Source of the DNA: Paramecium sonneborni
Lineage: Eukaryota > Ciliophora > Oligohymenophorea > Peniculida > Parameciidae
Assembly (NCBI GenBank): GCA_905182985.1
Contig: CAJJDN010000089.1
Location: forward strand, 142,071-206,070
Length of the DNA stretch: 64,000 bases
Direction of reading: 5' to 3'
Shown here: piece after piece, positions 61,948 through 64,000 of the stretch
Position numbering within the stretch: the first letter of the stretch is position 1
Layout of the letters: every line of letters starts with the position of its first letter
The notes under the pieces: model-generated
The model's input: only the letters and a program-made list of their open reading frames with translations
Database searches by the model: none
What the model was told of the DNA's origin: nothing
Program-made: the position numbers and the translations under genes

Positions 61948-63080
61948 ATGAATTCATCTATTGTTAATAATATGGAAGCAGCTATGATTTATTTATATCA
62001 GATATTAGCATCATAATCAGAAGTATAGTTATCGCAAAATTATACATAAGAAACTAATAAATACTCAACAATTATAGTGTTCGAAAGATATATTTCTGAT
62101 ACGAATACTATATTTTTATATGGTTATGATTCCAATTCATTAATTATTTTTAAACAACAACATTATAATGTAGACGAGTTAATTACTAACCTACATTAAT
62201 ATTAAATGAAAATTAAGGACTTTTTATCGTAGATCCTAGCTCAAAATTAAGAAATTTGTATTCATTTTATAAATTATGCCTCAATCATAGAATCTGACAA
62301 CCTTTAAATAAAATAAGAAGCATATAAATTATTAGAATTACCTTTCCCTAAAAGCAAAATCATAGTTTGGATGGAACATAAAAAAACACTTCAAATTCCA
62401 AACGATTACCTTCAAATTTAAATTTCCTTCAATTAATTGGCATTACTAAAAATTTAGCGTAATTTAATTTAGAATTTGGAACTCTATTAATAATTCACTA
62501 TTGAATAAATTACTTAAATTCAAGAAAATCATAAATAATTTATAGACTAATTAGAAATATGTGAATCATAAGTAGAGACTTTTAAATTATAAAGTTTAAT
62601 TAAAGATATTACTTATATATAAGATTTACCAGAATAAATACAATACTTAGCATAATTCTTAATAAATTTACCACGTTTTACTTGCTAAGAAACAGTCATA
62701 ATGATAGCAAAACTTAAATTGTATAAATAGAATTTAATACTAAAGAAAACAATTAATTAATAAAAGTTATAAATTAAAGAATACATAGAAGTAGCCAAAA
62801 CTGATTTAAGTATATTTAAAGATGAAAAAAATTGCCATTTTCCTAAAAAAGGAGAAAATAGTTAAAAGTAATTTATTTAAATAATTTTTTTAGATGCAAA
62901 GTATGCTAAAAGAATAACAGAAAAGTTCGAAAATCAAGTTTTGTTTGTGATGCATGTTAAAAACATTACAAAATAAATGTAACGCTTTGTACAACTAAAT
63001 GTTTTAAATTATTTCATCTAAATCCTGAAAGGTATTTACATAGAAAAAGTAGAACAAAAAAAGCAAAAATAGAAGAATGA
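61948..63080 (+). CDS. Hypothetical protein with C-terminal PiggyBac-like Cys/His motif
   Basis: 368 residues, one intron at 62868-62893. The C-terminus, reached only after splicing, reads KCKVCQKNNRKVRKSSFVCD then ACQKHYKINVTLCTTKCFKL and FHLNPERYLHR: C..C..(12-13)..C..C..C...C..H spacing, as in the zinc-binding tail of PiggyBac transposases and their domesticated relatives. The 300 residues before it are Gln/Leu/Ile-rich helices (LYQQFTIEQITQIQENHKQF) and show no DDD catalytic block. It is therefore not a complete transposase. It could be a captured DNA-binding tail or an independent zinc finger. Confidence 0.6.
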
Positions 63081-63594
63081 TAGAATTTTCTATATTATTT
63101 AATTAAATCTATAATACTTCACTAAAATTATAGGATTAATATTATTACACTTATTTTTAAATAGTTTGATCATAGGATTTAAGGTAACTAATATAACTAT
63201 TTATAAGGTATTTTAAGATTATTAATTATTTAAATATTTATAATAATTTTGATTATATAAAAATATATTTATAGGGAAATCTCAAATTAAAAAACTGAAG
63301 TTATAGAGTGTGGAATAGATGATCAAATTTGGTAAAAATTTTAGAAATGAATAATTTTTTAGTTAAACTAATAGTTACAAAATCACCAAATAGATAACAT
63401 AAATTTAATAATGATCAAAATAAATAGAGAAATTGTTGTTTTGATTAAAGCTGATTTAATTGTTATAATTTCTATCAATTTTTGAAATAACTTTAGACAT
63501 TACATAAAAAGTATACAATAACAAATTTTTATGAGTATTTCATAAGGATAGAATCCAATAATCATAGATAACGAAAATAGAATATAAAGTAACA
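63081..63594. other. Intergenic, no gene seen
   Basis: 514 bp of AT-rich sequence between two convergent loci. No convincing frame found. Confidence 0.45.
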
Positions 63595-63999
63595 TCAAAT
63601 ATGTGACCATTGAAGGTCTTGCGACTTTAATATATGAATAAGATTACTGAATAGCATCAAATCACTAAATAAAATCATATCTATTAATGATGATAAAGTT
63701 ATTATGACAATTGATATTGAAATTCTTTCTTAAACACCAACAAGATAGCCAAAACTTGATTTTAAAATAGCTATTTCACTTAGAACTATGTAAATTTTTG
63801 TATTGATTTGATTATCAATTTTATTTTGTGTATTTTATATGAATGAAAAATCTTTAATGGTTTAAGTTCTGGCATTTTTAAATTGAGGAGATTCACGATC
63901 TAAATCAGAAACCTAGGCTAAATGTCTAGCTCCAGCTAATTATTTATTGCTATATTCTGATTAACAAAATTTATTTTATTTACTATCTATAGTCTAAAA
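63595..63999 (-). CDS. 3' end of an unknown gene continuing beyond the window
   Basis: The frame is open from the window edge to TGA 63595-63597, about 134 codons. It begins with polar sequence (KQLAGARHLAQVSDLDRESP, then FKNARTQTIKDFSFIQ) and becomes more hydrophobic (VLSEIAILKSSFGYLVGV, then ITLSSLIDMILFSDLMLF). An intron near the 3' end is possible, so the last 30 residues are uncertain. No family recognised. Confidence 0.5.
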
Positions 64000-64000
64000 T

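Overview
Organism. This looks like macronuclear DNA of a Paramecium-type ciliate. In every gene I could follow, TAA and TAG read as glutamine and only TGA ends translation. Coding sequence is interrupted by tiny GT-AG introns: about 80 modelled here, mostly 20-30 nt, extremes 19 and 38. The DNA is very AT-rich, intergenic spaces are short (6-200 bp is common) and genes lie on both strands. Gene models were built by hand: frames were joined across GT..AG introns until one frame stayed open to a TGA, and summed exon lengths were checked for divisibility by three. A reading that treats TAA/TAG as stops sees only fragments.

Layout. 1-5.5 kb: a 5'-cut coiled-coil gene and two unknown minus-strand genes. 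5.6-16.2 kb: a double-domain PPi-dependent phosphofructokinase, a disordered protein, an RBMX2/Ist3-like spliceosomal RRM protein, a multi-pass membrane protein, profilin, an ER DnaJ-thioredoxin protein and a truncated hemoglobin. 16.3-25.4 kb: a protein kinase (split by an assembly duplication), an unknown gene with an internal TGA, CFAP58, a small coiled-coil protein, prefoldin subunit 6 and a PTB-like RRM protein. 25.4-36.1 kb: a 1339-aa TPR protein, a PH-PH-Sec6-PH protein and three unknown genes. 36.4-45.5 kb: a second kinase, an unknown gene, organellar PheRS, a channel-like protein with a cyclic-nucleotide-binding domain, PACRG and a Gln/Asn-rich protein. 45.5-51.3 kb: a secreted protein and an arrestin-fold protein (both repeated by misassembly), and a catalytically dead dual-specificity phosphatase. 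51.8-64 kb: an APC8/CDC23 pseudogene, a long coiled-coil protein, a small Ub/RA-like protein, a second PTB-like protein, a TPPP/EF-hand-like protein, SRP receptor beta, decayed or unresolved coding sequence, a Cys-rich protein with a PiggyBac-like tail, and the 3' end of a further gene.

Assembly. Three single-N junctions (4070, 17850, 46622) and one 580-N gap (48094-48673) are each flanked by exact direct copies of 0.74-1.27 kb. These are most simply unmerged overlapping contig ends, and they truncate or duplicate four genes.

How the genes relate. There is no operon logic; neighbours are mostly unrelated housekeeping genes. Themes are cilia (CFAP58, PACRG), secretion and the ER (SRP receptor beta, DnaJ-Trx, Sec6-like), RNA processing (RBMX2, two PTB-like proteins) and signalling (two kinases, pseudophosphatase, CNBD protein). 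I found no tRNA, rRNA, CRISPR or intact transposon.
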